A DNA stretch of 64,000 nucleotides from Sclerurus mexicanus (Eukaryota; Chordata; Aves; Passeriformes; Furnariidae), in contig VWZF01005476.1 in NCBI GenBank assembly GCA_013396755.1, positions 895,868-959,867 of the forward strand. The letters run 5' to 3'. A program made the translations under genes and the position numbers. Below the pieces are notes generated by a model, which was given only the letters and a program-made list of their open reading frames with translations, did no database searches and had not been told where the DNA came from. Below are positions 32,859 to 46,600 of the stretch, piece after piece. The first letter of the stretch is position 1. Every line of letters starts with the position of its first letter.

Positions 32859-35190
32859 GAATTTTGTCAGCTCCAGCATTCTCCCCTAACCTCAAACACC
32901 GAATTTCTTGCCAAAGAAGTGTTTGTACACAGAGAATGCTAACAATATGTACGTGAATATTTAACTATTCTGGCATTTAATGTAGAGCTGTTTCAAAAAT
33001 TTCAATACAAGATGAACACGTGCAAGGCATCTGAAAAGCTTCTAAGGTCTGAGGTCTGGGTGGGGTAAGGGAAAACCTTAAAGGTAAAAAATGTACTGAA
33101 TTGAAATCCTGAAATGCTTTGACCTTTAAATGGAACCTTCCTCCCTTCCTGAGGTTTAAGATAAGTTCAGCAAACAAAGTTTCACCCTGGGCTTGACACA
33201 TAATCGGCTAAATTTCTAAAGAAATAAACAAACACTTTTTCCTTTAAAATATTTGACATAATTTTAAGAGGAAGACAGACCCCAATTCTTATAACTACTC
33301 GTGATGTTTTCTACATACAAGCTTCCCTACAATGTAAAGCTCTCAGATTTTAACAGGAAATACACACTTAGAAAGAAATAGTTGTGAAATAGCACCTCGA
33401 AGATAAGGAGCTCTGAACAAGATGACTTTTGGTCATCTGAAGGAAAGAATAGTCATCTTCTTTAATCATTTCAGACTGATTGCTTCAGTTTAGTAATCTC
33501 ACATTTCAATAGGTTTTTACTGCTGAACCTACAGAAACGGGGAGGGGGATGGAAGGGGATAGGACTGGAAGTGCTGGTCAGTTCACTCAACCCTTTTGCT
33601 GTACATCAACTAACATTTTTAGAAAGTTCTCTAGTTTTTCCCCTCAGAGCTCTAGCTGATTTAATTTCCACCGGCAAAAAAACCCAAATAAAACAAGCAA
33701 ACAAAACCTCCCAAAAAACCAAAACAAACCAAATCATGAGCTAGTAAATCGAAAAAGAAAAAAAAAAACACCAAAAAAAGAAATCAATCTAGTGCTATGC
33801 AGTTCTTTTTCCCTCAGGAAAAAAAAATGAAGGGAGTATTTTCATGTTTGCTGGTTAAGTAAATCTTACTCAAGAAAGCAGCTGGCTTTGATGCATGTAT
33901 GGGTATTCAGTGCCACTCTTCTTCTGAGGTCTAGCACTTGCTAGTGGACTATTTAGACAGCTCCTTCAACAGGCACAAAATACTCCATGGAATAGTGAAA
34001 GCTACTACATGTTCATCAGACCAAAACTAAACCGAAATTGAGAAAAATAAACAATGAAAAATAAGAGAGAGGAGTAAACTCTTCACTCATTTGTTTAGGT
34101 AAGATAGAAATCCTATCTTATGAATCACATGTCAGCAAAGACATTTTAACTGTAGCCACAAAGACTCTGATTAAATTACATATTGCACAAAAAGATTGTC
34201 TCATTAAAATGAAAAAACCCAAACAACATTATCTTTTACTCTTTTCTGAGACCTGCTTGGATATGTACGCACACAGAAACTCTACCCGCTACCTTATGAC
34301 ACCACTGGTTGAAAGCTGTTTTTCTTTTATTGTTCCATAAATCACAAAAGCTCCAGAAGTCAGTTTCTGGTAACACATCTTTCTTCAAATTAATTCTTAG
34401 CTGGGTCCATTAAAAAAAAACCCTTGATAAAATTTTATTTGTGTTTACCATCTTTGCAGGCAGTGTAATGCCAAAGTTCTACCGTGTAGAGCAATACTTT
34501 AAGTCAAAGAAAGAAGCATGTTTTTCATGTCTGTGATAAAAAGGGAAGGAATGTCAGATTAAATCTGACACAAAAAGAATTGCAGAAATAACAGCGTATG
34601 ATTAAAATACAAACAATGACAGTGAAATCTAATCTGTTCTGAATCTACCTATTTCCCTGCCTGTGTTGTGTAATAGAAAACTGAATACACTCACAATATC
34701 ACCCCCCAGAGAGGGAAGTCTCTCTTCACACAACATACACCACTTTGCATCTAATAACTATGTACATTTGAAAAAAAAAGAAAAAAAAAAGATTTAACTC
34801 AGAAGAGTGACAAAAAGTACAGCTGATAACTTGACTACAAAAGCACTTCCTTCAACCTTGCATCATCTTAGGGGCTCACCCAACTCAAGAAGCCGCCCTT
34901 GGTGGCAGTTACTTACACACAGCTCTTTCTTCGACTCGAAAACACTAAGTGGAAACCTCACCTTGGATATAGGTCAGGACATCAAGTGCAGTCTGCTGGT
35001 CAGTGCCTATGGTAGGTGTGAACAAGGGCTGGCTGACCGCTTTCACGCTGAGACCTGCGCCAACAGTTCAGTGTCTTTATGAAGTGAGAAAGTAGAGCAG
35101 AAGCTCAGAGAGTACATCTTTTAAGCAGGATATTTAGGAGCCTCTGCAATCCTGTTACCAGACACATAAATGCTGGCTGGTTGCTGCCTT
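32859..35190. other. Non-coding, A-rich low-complexity parts
   Basis: Unique AT-rich sequence with an A-rich CAAA-type stretch at about 33676-33781 and A runs at about 34770-34790. Frames are at most 91 codons with no family match. Confidence 0.55.
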
Positions 35191-35205
35191 CCCCCCCCCC
35201 CCCCC
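35191..35205 (+). repeat. Run of 15 C
   Basis: Uninterrupted poly-C followed by AACTC. This length is error-prone in sequencing and can form an i-motif, or a G-rich partner strand. Confidence 0.9.
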
Positions 35206-35399
35206 AACTCTAAAAATACTAACCCTTTTTCTGAACTAGTTGGAAGGGACTTGCGGAGGGGCGGAGTAAGGGAAATCAGTGCACAAGTCACCTTTCAGCC
35301 ACCTATGACATCAGCCTGCTGCCCTGATTCCTTCATTAATACCTTTGAGCTGAAAACAATGGGCCTACCATTAAGCACCACACAGTTCAAGATAAGAAA

Positions 35400-35880
35400 G
35401 CCCTAAGCAGATAATAATCGGTGCATTTAGCTGGATTTCAAACATTCAGCTGCTTAATCATTTCTTCCTCACTGCATGCTACCCAAACACACCGGGAATG
35501 CTTTGGATGCCTTGGGCTAAGGAAGAAGGAGCCGGGATGTGGGGAAGAGGAGCGAGAGAACAGAGCCACAGGATGGGGATTGGGGAGGAGAGGGGGATTT
35601 CATTGGCAATCCTCTCCCTGGGAAATGAAAACATTTCTTAATTGCCATTAGGGAAATAGGTTAAATACAGACTTGGTAAGCTGCTAAGGGCTGGCTAACA
35701 GATTAGAGCGGATGACTGTTGAAGTATACTCATTTCCATTATATGACGGAGCAGGGAATTTTTATTTTCCTAATAGTCTTCAAAGACTGTTCCTGTCAAG
35801 CACTGGGTGTGAGACTGCTGGTTAGATTTTAACTAGTCATCTTCCAGCTGATGAAATGAGGCCCAGTTCTCTGGCCCTGA
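35400..35880. promoter_or_regulatory. Candidate conserved non-coding region
   Basis: Two parts: GCAGATAATAATCGGTGC with TCAGCTGCTTAATC near 35406-35459, and TTCTTAATTGCCATTAGG, CATTATATGACGGAGC and TTTTCCTAATAGTC between 35634 and 35780. They contain homeodomain, GATA and E-box (CAGCTG) type words, and the second part has no simple repeats. A purine-rich block at 35515-35600 separates them. Confidence 0.3.
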
Positions 35881-38800
35881 AGTGTCTGCTTTACTGTTTC
35901 ATCCAAGGAAACAGAAACTGCAGGACATGCTGATGGGGAAGGTATTGTAACATCTGCCGGCTGTGCTTACACAAAATAACAATGAGTAATCGCAGAATCA
36001 GGGAAGCTAAAAGCATGATACAGCATACCTGCCACACAGGAGGAGGGGGAAAACGCACCTCGGAATTCCCAAACAGACTCACTGAGCTTGGGCTTAACAG
36101 CTGTTCTGCCAGGGCTCACCAACTCCCCTCCAAACCTTGGGGCCCCTGTGGGGAGGAGTGTGGGCAATTTAGGAATCTCAAATGCCACCACTCGCCTGCT
36201 AAGATCTTCAAAGCCGTCTCCTTCCCCACGTTCTCCCAATGCACCTCCTTCTGGTGGGCACCCTTCCTCCTTAACTGTAGGTTCCTCAAAAGCCTCACCT
36301 CTAACCTACAAAGAGGATGGTTAGAAAAGTTTTCAGCAAACTGAGAAGGAGCAAACGGAAACCAAGTGTCCTTCTAAATGGGCACAGTCTTTACTCATCC
36401 ACAAAACTGAAAAGCAGCTACAGGCAGTACATGCTGCAAAACTGAGACACCATCCTGTAATCTTTCGTCATGCAAAACTCCCTGAGGCATGAGTGGGAGT
36501 TTTATCTGAGTAAGGTCTGAGTTTCTTTTAAGGAAAGCCTTTGTTCCGGGGCTCCCCGAAGCCAATATACTGAACTATGCAAACGATCATGGACTGGCAG
36601 GTGAAGTCGACAGGGGGTCATTTAAAGAACGTGTTTCTGGCAGCAATGCTGGTTTAAAGCAGTTGCTGCCACCCTCCTCTTTTTACCTGCTGACACATAT
36701 ACCTTCCCCCGCCCCAGTCTTCCCCAGTGATAAAGACACAAGCATTTGTACAGCTGTGCGCAACACAGCCAAAGGAACTGCTCTGGCTGTAAACTATTCT
36801 GGCTAGAAGCTCTTCCGCAAGCTTTAACTTACATTTATAAACAATTCCAAGGCAGGGAACGCTATGGCCGTGATTTAATAAACAAGAAGCAGGGACACAA
36901 AGACTATAGACAGGGCTGCAACCATTCTACAGCATTGCAGACTTCACACCCAGGAAGGGCCTGTGTGACATGTACTAGCATCATTGAGTCTCTGTTACAG
37001 GGCTGCATCCAAGTCACCTACCAGCAACCTGGTCTATCTCCAACACCCCAACTGTGCTCAGGAATTGTCCAAAAGAATGTTGGTTGAGTCAGGCCAAAAC
37101 TGCTAGCAACCATTCACAGCAGTCAGAAGTGTAGAAATCCAGCACCTTAGGCTCCTATGCCCAGTAGGCTAATGTCACTAGTACAGAGGCTCAAAGATTG
37201 ATTGTTAAAGGTATTTTTATTCCTCAGGGAAAAGAGAGCAGCCTAGAGTGATCTACACCATGTTTTCACATATGCAATGTGTATCTGTCTACATCATCAG
37301 GCATCTTAACACACTTCAAAGCCTGGTGCTAAGTGTCAGTTTCATCTGACTAAATGTAAACTTCTCCTTTGCTGATGTCTGAAGGAGATTGATTAATGTG
37401 TTGTAAACGTGGGCTGGTTTTCTCCATGGACAGTAAAGGAAGCTCAGAGAAATGACTCAAATTCAGGCACATGAAGCTGGGTGAAAAATATGCCACCCCA
37501 GCTCTCTGCCCAAAATCATAATGGAGATAATGGAGGCCATGAAATTCAGTTTGGATGTTCTCTCTTCCAAGTCAATGTGCTTGCCACAAGATGAGTCCCA
37601 AAGAACTTTTACCTGGATATACAGACAGATCACTGTGGAACAGCAACCAATTTCATAACAAATGGTGTTGCAGAGCATTTGCTCAGCTGTTCTGCTATCA
37701 CAGATTCAGCCAGCATGGGCAGAAAGCCCATTTATTTACATAGCACTAACCTACGTGTTTCCCTTGGCTAGTAACTCCACGAGCTTAATTTGCATGGAGT
37801 GTATTTCCCAGGAACACTGGATCTTGATCTGAAGTCAACAAGAAATGGACAAGCTCCCTTGGTTCTTGTTTCCCTTTATCACCTCTCATTCAGAAATGTT
37901 TGACTGTTTCCCATACATAGAAATTATCTGTGAATTAAAATGAAACCTTGGGCTATGGATAGGTATTCTTCCCAGATGATCCAAGAATTGAAAGGAATGC
38001 ATACATCAGGGCAACCAGGGAACCACGGTTATAGTATACTTGTTTTAAAGAGCTGGGATAGATCCTTTCCTTTGCCAATCATTTCAGATGAGAAGCTTTT
38101 ATGCATGGTTTTCCTGTGATCACCTATTTAGTCACAGCCAATCTAAACCAGCCACAGTGCTGCCAGAAAGACAATTGAATAAGGAAAGTACACTTTTATG
38201 TGATGGTTGCACATGATATCCTTAGCAACTTAACCCAGCCACTCTGTTTGGGTGTAAGAAACACTGGTTTAGGTGCATGGAAATCAATGGCAAGTCGACA
38301 GTGAGCCTTTTGTATGAACTTCCATAATAATTACACTGAAATCTCTTTCTTAAAAATGAATTATTAACACAGTATTCATGTATGCTGTCTTTCTTTTTCT
38401 TTTTTTGGTAGAGAGAGAACAGTGGGGAAGTAACAGCAGTGTCTCCTGTTATCTCAGACTTCCTGGCAAGACTTTTTTTTCCAGCATAGGTACAATTCAA
38501 GACTGTGCACCCTTTATTTACATCTGGATGTGCAAGCATAAGCCTTACACATGAGCATAAGCCTTTCCAAACACGTGACTCTGCTACGGTTCAACCCTTT
38601 GCAGCAAACAACATCCATTTATTCTTGTTCAAGATAACCTGAATACCTCTGAATGGCACTGCAGGCTAAGGTAGCACAATCCTGGTTCCCAACTAAGAAA
38701 AAAGATGCTGTCTTACATGTCACAGAAGGTCAGTTAATGTGTTTTTTCTGTCATTAAGGAAAGGATAGGTACTGTTTTGAAGTATTAGTACATTGGCAAA

Positions 38801-40483
38801 GTAGAGGACACACTGTGCTTTACATCCAGTACTTTCCGTGACAACATAAGCAGCATACAGATAATTTGTCTCTTTCTGCAAGTTATGACAAGTCCAATTA
38901 CTCTGAACTGTACCTTTGATTTAGGGCACTCGAATTGACATTCCATAAACCCTTTAGCATGCATTCTTGTAATACAACAAATTCATTTTCCCTGCTTATT
39001 GCATGGACATTCATACTATATTTAAATACAGAAATAATATATCTATATTAATGAATAGTCTTCAGAGTAGTATCATGACATCAGATAGTTACCTTCAATG
39101 GCATAAAATTAATAGGGTCAGTGGAAAAAGCATATTTGTGGTAAGGATGGGAATTATTGCTGCAAACAGGGCTCCTGATTCCTATACACTAAATATAAAT
39201 AACTCCAGATTATTTTTTTCAAAGTTATTCTTTATAATTTTGCTTTCCATCTTGCATGTCCAAAAAGAGCCTCTCTATTACAATATCATATTCTACAAGA
39301 AGGAAAAATTAACCTCATCAGCAATTCTGGAATCCCCTACATTATTAATTACATCTCAAACCACACTTTGCAAACCAAAAATGCTTAGAGGAATCCTGGA
39401 CAAGTAGCTGGACTTATAAGTCTGCTTATAATTACATAAAAATGTTGTGCTGGGAAATAAGCTGCTTATGAATGAGCTCTTAAGGATAGACCATTTTTCA
39501 TCAAAATGTTACTTGCATCCAGTTGCTTTACACCACAGGAAAATGGGAACAAATTGACCGTATTCCACAGTCGGTGAAAATCATCTTCTCAACCACACTA
39601 GAGCAGCTCCACTTCAGCCCAGTACAGACACAATATCAAGAAACTGTAACTAGATGAAGTCAAAGAGAAAAAAAAAAAGCAGAATTTTAAAGATAAAGTT
39701 TTATTTTAAATAAATAATAACAAAGTCAACAACCTGATACAGGAGGTTGTTTAGATTACTTAATGCCTTCAACACAAGATTAGATGGCTTCCTTAAAACA
39801 AGCCTTAGCACATTCATTTCAGGCATGAGAACTGTGCAGGAATTACTAGGTGAGTTTCTATAACTGATACACTGCTGAAGATAGAACTATGTGATCGGAA
39901 CAGATTTAGGCTTTAAATTCTATAAACATGGGGAGTGTGAGCCACCACTACTTATGATGTTACAAAAGAACTCCCTCAACTATTTATCAGAAAAGGAAAA
40001 TTAATTTTAGAGACTATTAACTGAGTTTTTCATTATTCAACGGTTTTTGCCATCACTCTTCTATCCCTCCTTTTATTCAAAACACAAATACACAAGCCTA
40101 TTTCAAGATGAGACCAAATTAATGGGGAACTGACTGTGCATGAAAGGAAAAGAAGCCTGAGTTCCTATAAACCTTTCAAACTTTCATTTCACCTCCTTCC
40201 TAGTTTGCACGGAGGAGTCTATTTTACAACTTTATCCATGTAATGGTCCTGCAGACTGCTTCTTCATGCCAGAATTTCTCTTTGAAGTTTGCTCTCCCAT
40301 TAGTGTTTCAGTGTAGGTATTCAAACTGATGGCGCAAGCACAGCAGAACTCCAGAACTGTCCACGTTCCATCAAATACAGTTGTTTCATGTTGCTTGTGA
40401 TTTACAGTCTTAATTAATGCTCAAAAGAAGAAGAGCACATCTTGGTGGAGCATCCCCCCTCCACACACACGCACACCCCTCCT
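35881..40483. other. Non-coding, no gene recognised
   Basis: Mostly unique sequence. The more G+C-rich 36040-36330 carries frames on both strands (35982-36344 plus, 120 codons; 35967-36239 minus, 90 codons), which argues that neither is real. A 134-codon plus frame at 39003-39407 lies in AT-rich DNA with Ile/Asn/Ser-heavy composition and no family match. A weak MIR-like trace at 37435-37510 is listed separately. Confidence 0.5.
37435..37510 (-). repeat. Possible MIR-like trace
   Basis: GGAAGCTCAGAGAAATGACT (37439-37458) and CCCCAGCTCTCTGCCC further on recall the reverse complement of the MIR 3' half ('gaggctcagagaagtgact'), but the region between them does not align convincingly by eye. Confidence 0.3.
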
Positions 40484-40620
40484 CCTTTTTTTTTTTTCCT
40501 TTTTTTTTTTTTCAGCAAAAACCAGCGCTCTCAGGGTTTTGTTGGACATTGTGCAGGATGGCTTTGCCAAGTAGAATGGAACACACTTAATACTTTTCCT
40601 TTATAACCTTTGCAATAAAT
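40484..40620 (+). other. Possible terminal-exon signals: strong 3' splice-site-like tract and a poly(A) signal
   Basis: A pyrimidine tract of about 30 bases (T12, CC, T13) ends in CAG at 40513-40515, an excellent acceptor shape. AATAAA lies 99 bases later at 40614-40619. The sequence between is unique and stays open for about 30 codons from the first full codon (K-N-Q-R-S-Q...), ending at TTATAA. No upstream exon or donor can be paired with it from sequence alone, so it may equally be a homopolymer followed by a chance AATAAA. Confidence 0.25.
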
Positions 40621-41132
40621 CAGCTACCACTCCACTTACACGAAAACAGCCATTAGTGTCCTGTCCCCTCCCCCAGCACTTCCCGAATTTTAAACAAAGT
40701 AGGAATAAACTGAAGCTGAGCAGAGCCAGCGAGCCCAGTAAATCAGTTTAATGAGAACTGAATCAGTTGTATGAAGTCCACTACTGAACAAATAAGGTGG
40801 ACAGGAGAGGCTGAGCCTTCCATGGAGGTACTGGAGATGGGGAAGCAGGAAAGCAAGGCTCACATACTTCATCTTCAGCAGTGACATATGTCTGTTGTGA
40901 ACACTCTGTTCTTTAAAATCACATTTTCCACAGCTTGCTGCTGCAATTTCTTGTTTAGATTTGGCTGCTTCCTCTCCTGTTTGTGGTTTAGTTCCTCCAT
41001 GTTTTCCCACAGAAGTGGAGTTTTCTGTTTACCCATTTTCACCACTTATCTCCTCTGAGATTCATTTTGACTCTTCATGTATCCTTCTCAGGTCTCCATA
41101 TTTCCATATTTACTGTAAGTGAATACATCTAC
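40621..41132. other. Non-coding, nothing recognised
   Basis: Unique sequence. A minus-strand frame of 106 codons at 40690-41010 starts at a GTG and matches no family, and the C-terminal half is hydrophobic and Leu/Tyr-rich without a clean membrane segment. Confidence 0.5.
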
Positions 41133-41162
41133 ATATATATATATATATATATATACACACAC
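41133..41162. repeat. (AT)n(AC)n microsatellite
   Basis: About 11 AT units running into a short AC run. Probably polymorphic in length. Confidence 0.92.
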
Positions 41163-43545
41163 TACTGTTCCATTATGAAGTTGGAAAGCAAATAATTCTG
41201 TATTTTCAGGAAATGCAGAGTACTAAAGAAACCACATAAACTTTTTGCATATGACAGCATGTAGACTCTGGGCATTCAGCATTAAAAAGGCCTTCTCAAA
41301 AGTGTAAACACACACCCACCAAAGAAAAAAAAAAAAAAGGCCAAAAACCAACCAAAGCAAAGCTTTTTTTTTTTTCCCCAAACCAGAGGCAGTGACTTGC
41401 ACAAGTGAGGCCAAGTATGGATTTTCTCAGTCAAAGAGGATTTAGAAGCTTTTTACTTCCCACACATCAGTTACCATCTCGGTTCCACAGCTTCTCCCTT
41501 TTCACTTGGTCTCATGCACTCAGAAAAAGGAGCTGTTAAAACATACTAATGAGCAAAATCAAGAATCAGTATGTCGCTTTTGCACGGTGTTGTGATATTG
41601 CCCTGCTCTGTCTACAAAAACTGATGGACAAGGAAGTGCACAGCCCAGCCACTCAGATCACTTCTGTATGCTTTCCTCAGGACTGTCAAACCTTCTTCAC
41701 TTGGGACTCAGTAAGACAACCTCACCCTATCTGAGGTATCCCAATCCCAGGTATAACTATTTTCTACTTGAAACAGTCATCCCTTTTCAAAATTAAGGGC
41801 AGAAATATGGGTCACGTTTTCTCTTCTGCCTTACTTCCTCCAGAATAAGCAACCAGAGCCCACTTGTGAGATCATGAAGTCCCACATTTTGGATCAAGAT
41901 AGAAGCCTGTAAAGCTTATTTGTAAATCTGGTTCTGTTTCCAGAACATTACTGTCTTTGCTGTGAGCTAACAGACGAGTGCAGTTTGATTCATCACCCTG
42001 AAACACTTAAACACTATACAGCTGTACTTTTAATCCCAGCAGGCCAGTCAATGAAATCCTATGCTGCTTCTCTGCATCAATTTCTCAGATGCACTACCGT
42101 CTGTGAAAAATTTGAGTATCAGTTCTCAGACTCGACACAGGAAAACCTATCACTACTGTCACCCCTCCACCCTCTGCATGGACAAGAAATTAACGTTGCT
42201 AATTAGAGAGGCAGAGAGGGCTACTTTGCATCCTCTTGCCCCCTGATTTCTCCTTTCCCAGAACAATGAAGAAGTGAGGACACACCTGGAGATGCCAACC
42301 TGACTTCAGAAATGGAGAATCACTGCCACTGCAGGCACAGCAGAGACCATTCTGTACAGTTAAGGGCAGCAGGTGCTCCTGCCACTCATAAGTGTTTATA
42401 AGCACAATCTTTAGGGAGGTTACGATGATATCTATCAGATGAGGAAAAGAATGTATTTATTAAAGTTGGTTTGGAAAACCTGCTTATCTACTGTCAACTT
42501 GCATTTTATGCAAGACCAGTGTTGTGGGCTCTTAAGAATTCTACTGTGAATCTTACAAGTCATGCTTTTCTTAAAACTTTGTATTAAAAAAATCATGTGA
42601 TTTTGTGGGACTCAGCCTTCATGAAAGGAAGAAATTGTGTCTAATCTTGGTGACAAAGAAAAGCTTGAAACCGGAATCTATTAGCACCAACCTCAGAACT
42701 CAAACTATTGTTTTCATAACCTGTGCTTTTTAAGTCAACTTCTTGACCTGACTTACAGTTCTTGAAAGTTAGGGTTTTATAACATTACAAGTGATAATCT
42801 AAACTCCCCATATTCTCTGAACTGATCTAACTTTTTTTCTTGGCTTTCCTGTAGATAAAAGATTTTGTCTTAATACGCTAAGTCATAATAAACTCCTTTC
42901 TCCCACTTCTAGACCTATGCTTTGCTCTTCACTACATTTAGCAACTTGCTTCTAGTGAAGCCTGTGGTTTTCTCACAAAGCAAGTGCACTGCGTCCACTG
43001 TTCTGAGTAAGAAAAAAACAAACCCAAATGATAAAAGAATGAATGCAAATCAAATGATACTAACAAATACATAGTTTCCAGCTTCTGTTCTGCAAAAGCA
43101 CATTGTAGAACTCAACATATATCACAATAATTAGGACTCTCTTTGAATTTTTCTTTCAGTCTCTGCTGTTCTGTCTCTTCTTCTGCATGAGGGTATTTAA
43201 ACTACCTAGGATGACCTAGGAATTCAGATAATAAAAAACCCTGAACTGTTAAGAAAAACAAACGAAAAAGGAAATTAAAAGCAAATCCTTGGCACAGCTA
43301 ATTCACTCTTCACTCTAAATGGTTACATATATCTCTGATCTTTGTAAAAAAAGATAAAAGGTACTGTATTCAAAGTAGAATAGTAAGAGTCATACATTAT
43401 AGTTTCAAAGAGTTTGGAAAAGAAAAGGAGATTTCACTGGAAGGTTGTTCTTTTTCCTCTCACGAAAACTTTGCAGGCATCAATAGAACATGAATCTAAA
43501 AATTTTTTATTGTAACAGACCGTCATTCTGGTTATAGCCACCAAT
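41163..43545. other. Non-coding, nothing recognised
   Basis: Unique sequence with A-rich and T-rich runs around 41325 and 41366. Frames of 61-73 codons overlap on both strands around 41985-42405. No gene or RNA recognised. Confidence 0.55.
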
Positions 43546-43611
43546 GGGCCGTATCCAAAGCCCTCTGTAATGAGAGTCTCCCTGTTGATTTCATGGCTTT
43601 GGATCCAGACC
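43546..43611. repeat. Palindromic hairpin repeat, 66 bp
   Basis: GGGCCGTATCCAAAGCC (43546-43562) pairs with GGCTTTGGATCCAGACC (43595-43611). As reverse complements they agree at 14 of 17 positions, including a perfect inner 10 bp (ATCCAAAGCC). The 32-base loop contains GAGAGTCTCCCTGTTGATTT. The layout 'gggcc.gatccaaagcc ... ggctttggatc.ggccc' is one I recall from dispersed sauropsid repeats. Confidence 0.65.
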
Positions 43612-46600
43612 AATGTTTGTGCATTTCTTTCAAGGAGCAATTTTTCCAGAGAAGCTGGGGTTTATCTGGAATGATTCCAAGGGCTACGTGACACTTTCAA
43701 GAGTTTATATTCATCCAAGTGACTTTGAGGAGCCAGTTCTCTGTTATTTTACATGGAAAAAGCTTGGGAGAGGAGGGAAGGGAAAGAGCAGCACTGTGTG
43801 AATCCATCTGTGCTTTTCGAGACCCTTCTTTGAAAGGTATCCTTCCGATTTGATGTCGCAGGCAGGGCAGGCAGCAGCACACCATCCCATGTCTTCCTGT
43901 CAGTCTCTACTGAGGAGCAACCACAACCTACTGAAGCAGTTGTGCCCAGGAGTGGTTATGGAGAGAAAATTAATCCCACTGCACTCCCTAGAGATTTTTA
44001 GGGCGGGGGACTTGGCTAGTACTATATTTGCTTGATGTGTCCAGAGTGAGGTGTGTGAGAGTTTGCCTGCCACAGGGTGTCTCCCAGGTGGTGTGAACTT
44101 AGCATCTTGCTGTCCTTTCTGCCTACAGGCCTCTGTAGAGAACTTCCAGCATCAGGGGCACTGGCTTAGTATGGCGATCCTGAACTACCACTGCAGTTCC
44201 CCAATTACTGTACTTCTCTAGAACTGCAAGTCATACATTATTTCAGTTGGTTTCTGGGGTGAAATTTTTCAGAAGGGCAAAGTGTCTTAGGCTGGACTGG
44301 TCTTATGGATGCTGCACCTCACATGGTAGCTGAACCAGTCCTCAGCCAACACCAAGTGAGGGAGGGGAGGAAGAAAGGTGATGTAATATCTCCCTGATCT
44401 TTCACCTTCCCTGCATGCTGGAACATCAGAGGCTCAGAGCATCCACTGTGGGGCACACTGTCTTTCAGCACTGAAAATCTCCTATAATTGCATTTTTATC
44501 AGTATCTTGCTTTCTTTACTAGAAATATGGACCATCACATGCCTCACTATCTTCAGAAAAAATGTAAATGGCTGAAGTTATTACACTTGCCTCTCCACAA
44601 AGCAATCTGGTAACTACTCTAAAGCATGAACAAGCAAAAATGAAACACTCATTCTCATGGGTGTAATTAGAGATAAGGCTGAACAGCAGAAGCTCCACTC
44701 AGTAACTACAAACATGATTTTTTTAGAGCTTATAAACCCTTGTGATATGTTTAAAATAAATACCCAGCTACAAAAATACTGCTAACACTAAAATTATGTG
44801 AAAAAATTCTTGGCCGACCTCTGGGATCTACCCAACCAACACTAGTACCAGAGTGCTTACAGATACATAATTAACACAGCTTGAACCATTCAGTATAAAT
44901 GTTAAGCAGCCTGAAAATTTACAGTTTTACAGCAGTACTTCTGCACAGATGGAGTAATACCATGGTTATTACAGCAGCCTGACAGAATAGCAGTGAAGAC
45001 AGGACAAGATCTTTATTAATTAAATCACTAACTTCTGTACTCTGTTTTTCCTTCAGTGGACACAGAAAGGTATTCAGGGCCTTCAGTGCTGGAAGGGTGT
45101 TCAGGTGGTCTTCATGGCAAATAACCTAAGGCAGTCATGTGTTTAACCTCCACTGAAATCAAACAGTTTTGCTAGTATGTGAGTGACTATATTTTGACTC
45201 TTTAGCAGGTTTTTATGGTATTCACTTAACAAACTTTCTGCCAAGAAGCCAGGCCAAAAAGTCCCACTATATATGGAGCTAACTACATCTGCCACATTTA
45301 TATTAGCTATTCCAAGCAGAAAATACTGTGTTCATAAAAAAAACTAGAAGTGTCTCAATTCAACACAAGCTGTTGCATAGACCTGCTCTTATACACTTTG
45401 CAATTTTGACTGCCTCTTGCAAGCACTACTGTGAATACTCAAAAGCACTTTTTTAAATGAAAGAAAATCAGAGTATCTAGTGTCGGCAAGCCTTGTAAAG
45501 TCCATACATGTTTACACTTGGCATCAGATTACACACATTTGACTTCTTGATTTACTGAGCGCACTTGTGTTTTCCCTTCTTTTGTCAGAAATAAAATACA
45601 GCTATTCTTAAGAGAAGTCTTTGTTTTTAAAAAGACCTAATTTGTACTGTATGTTAGGAGAGTTCACTTTTCACCTCACCCAGAGAGAAGGCAGATTCAA
45701 ATATCAGGAGGAAAAAGCAAAACTCAGAAGAGGTTAATTTGGGTGAAGAGAATGTCTGTTTGCAAAACATAAAAAAGAGAAAGACAGAGAAAGACGACAA
45801 GCAGTAAAGTCCTTGGACAGGTTTGGGTTTTTTTGCTGCATCACAAAAGCAATTCTGCTGAAATCTTACTCGGAACATCGCCTGAGTAAAAAAGAGAAAC
45901 ACAGTTCTTAAATTATTTTGTACTTTCCATGTATAGAGAGGAACAGTCAGAACTGTATGGGGTTTTACGCCTTCTTAGTAGCCAGCTTATAAACAGTGCA
46001 GCTACCAGCCTTTCCATAGGAAAAAGAGTGTTCTGTGGATAATAATAACATGATTAACTGCTCGAGCTTCAGGGGCAAATAACGTTCAGTGTCTGGCCAT
46101 CTATTAACAAACAACTGGTAAGTAATAAACATTAGATGAGAGTCAGAAATTGGAGAAAAATCTTACACAAGTGAAAAATTTGCACAAACTTACCCTTCTA
46201 TCTCTTATTTCTGTGATGCTCCATGAAGAGTATTACATTAAATCAGATGAAATGGATGGAGTTTTATTTGTACAATGTGTGTTAACAAGCTATCAAGTGG
46301 AACACTGGTACATAAGTGTTTGAGAATCAAACTCATAAAGATAGCAGTAGCCACAACAAAGTGAGTAACTAGGTGAGACCTGAAATTTTCAACATGTTTT
46401 TATGGATATTTATATGCAGGAAAAGGAAGCTCATCCAAATGTAGACACCAGGTCAAATAAAAACAGTTGTATGATTTCCAAACTAATTCAGGCATTGTCC
46501 TATCATTGATCATTATGTAAATAAAAAGCAAGTTAAATCAAACACCATTTGTGCCTGTTAATAATTTGAGGGAAAGCCATAATCCAAACCATTCTTTTAC

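Noticed and set aside
38280..38335. Possible further copy of the palindromic repeats (AAATCAATGG with AACTTCC)
   Set aside because: Arms pair too poorly by eye, so I left it out of the feature list.
39003..39407. 134-codon plus-strand frame
   Set aside because: AT-rich codon content throughout, no motif, and no sign of splicing or family match.
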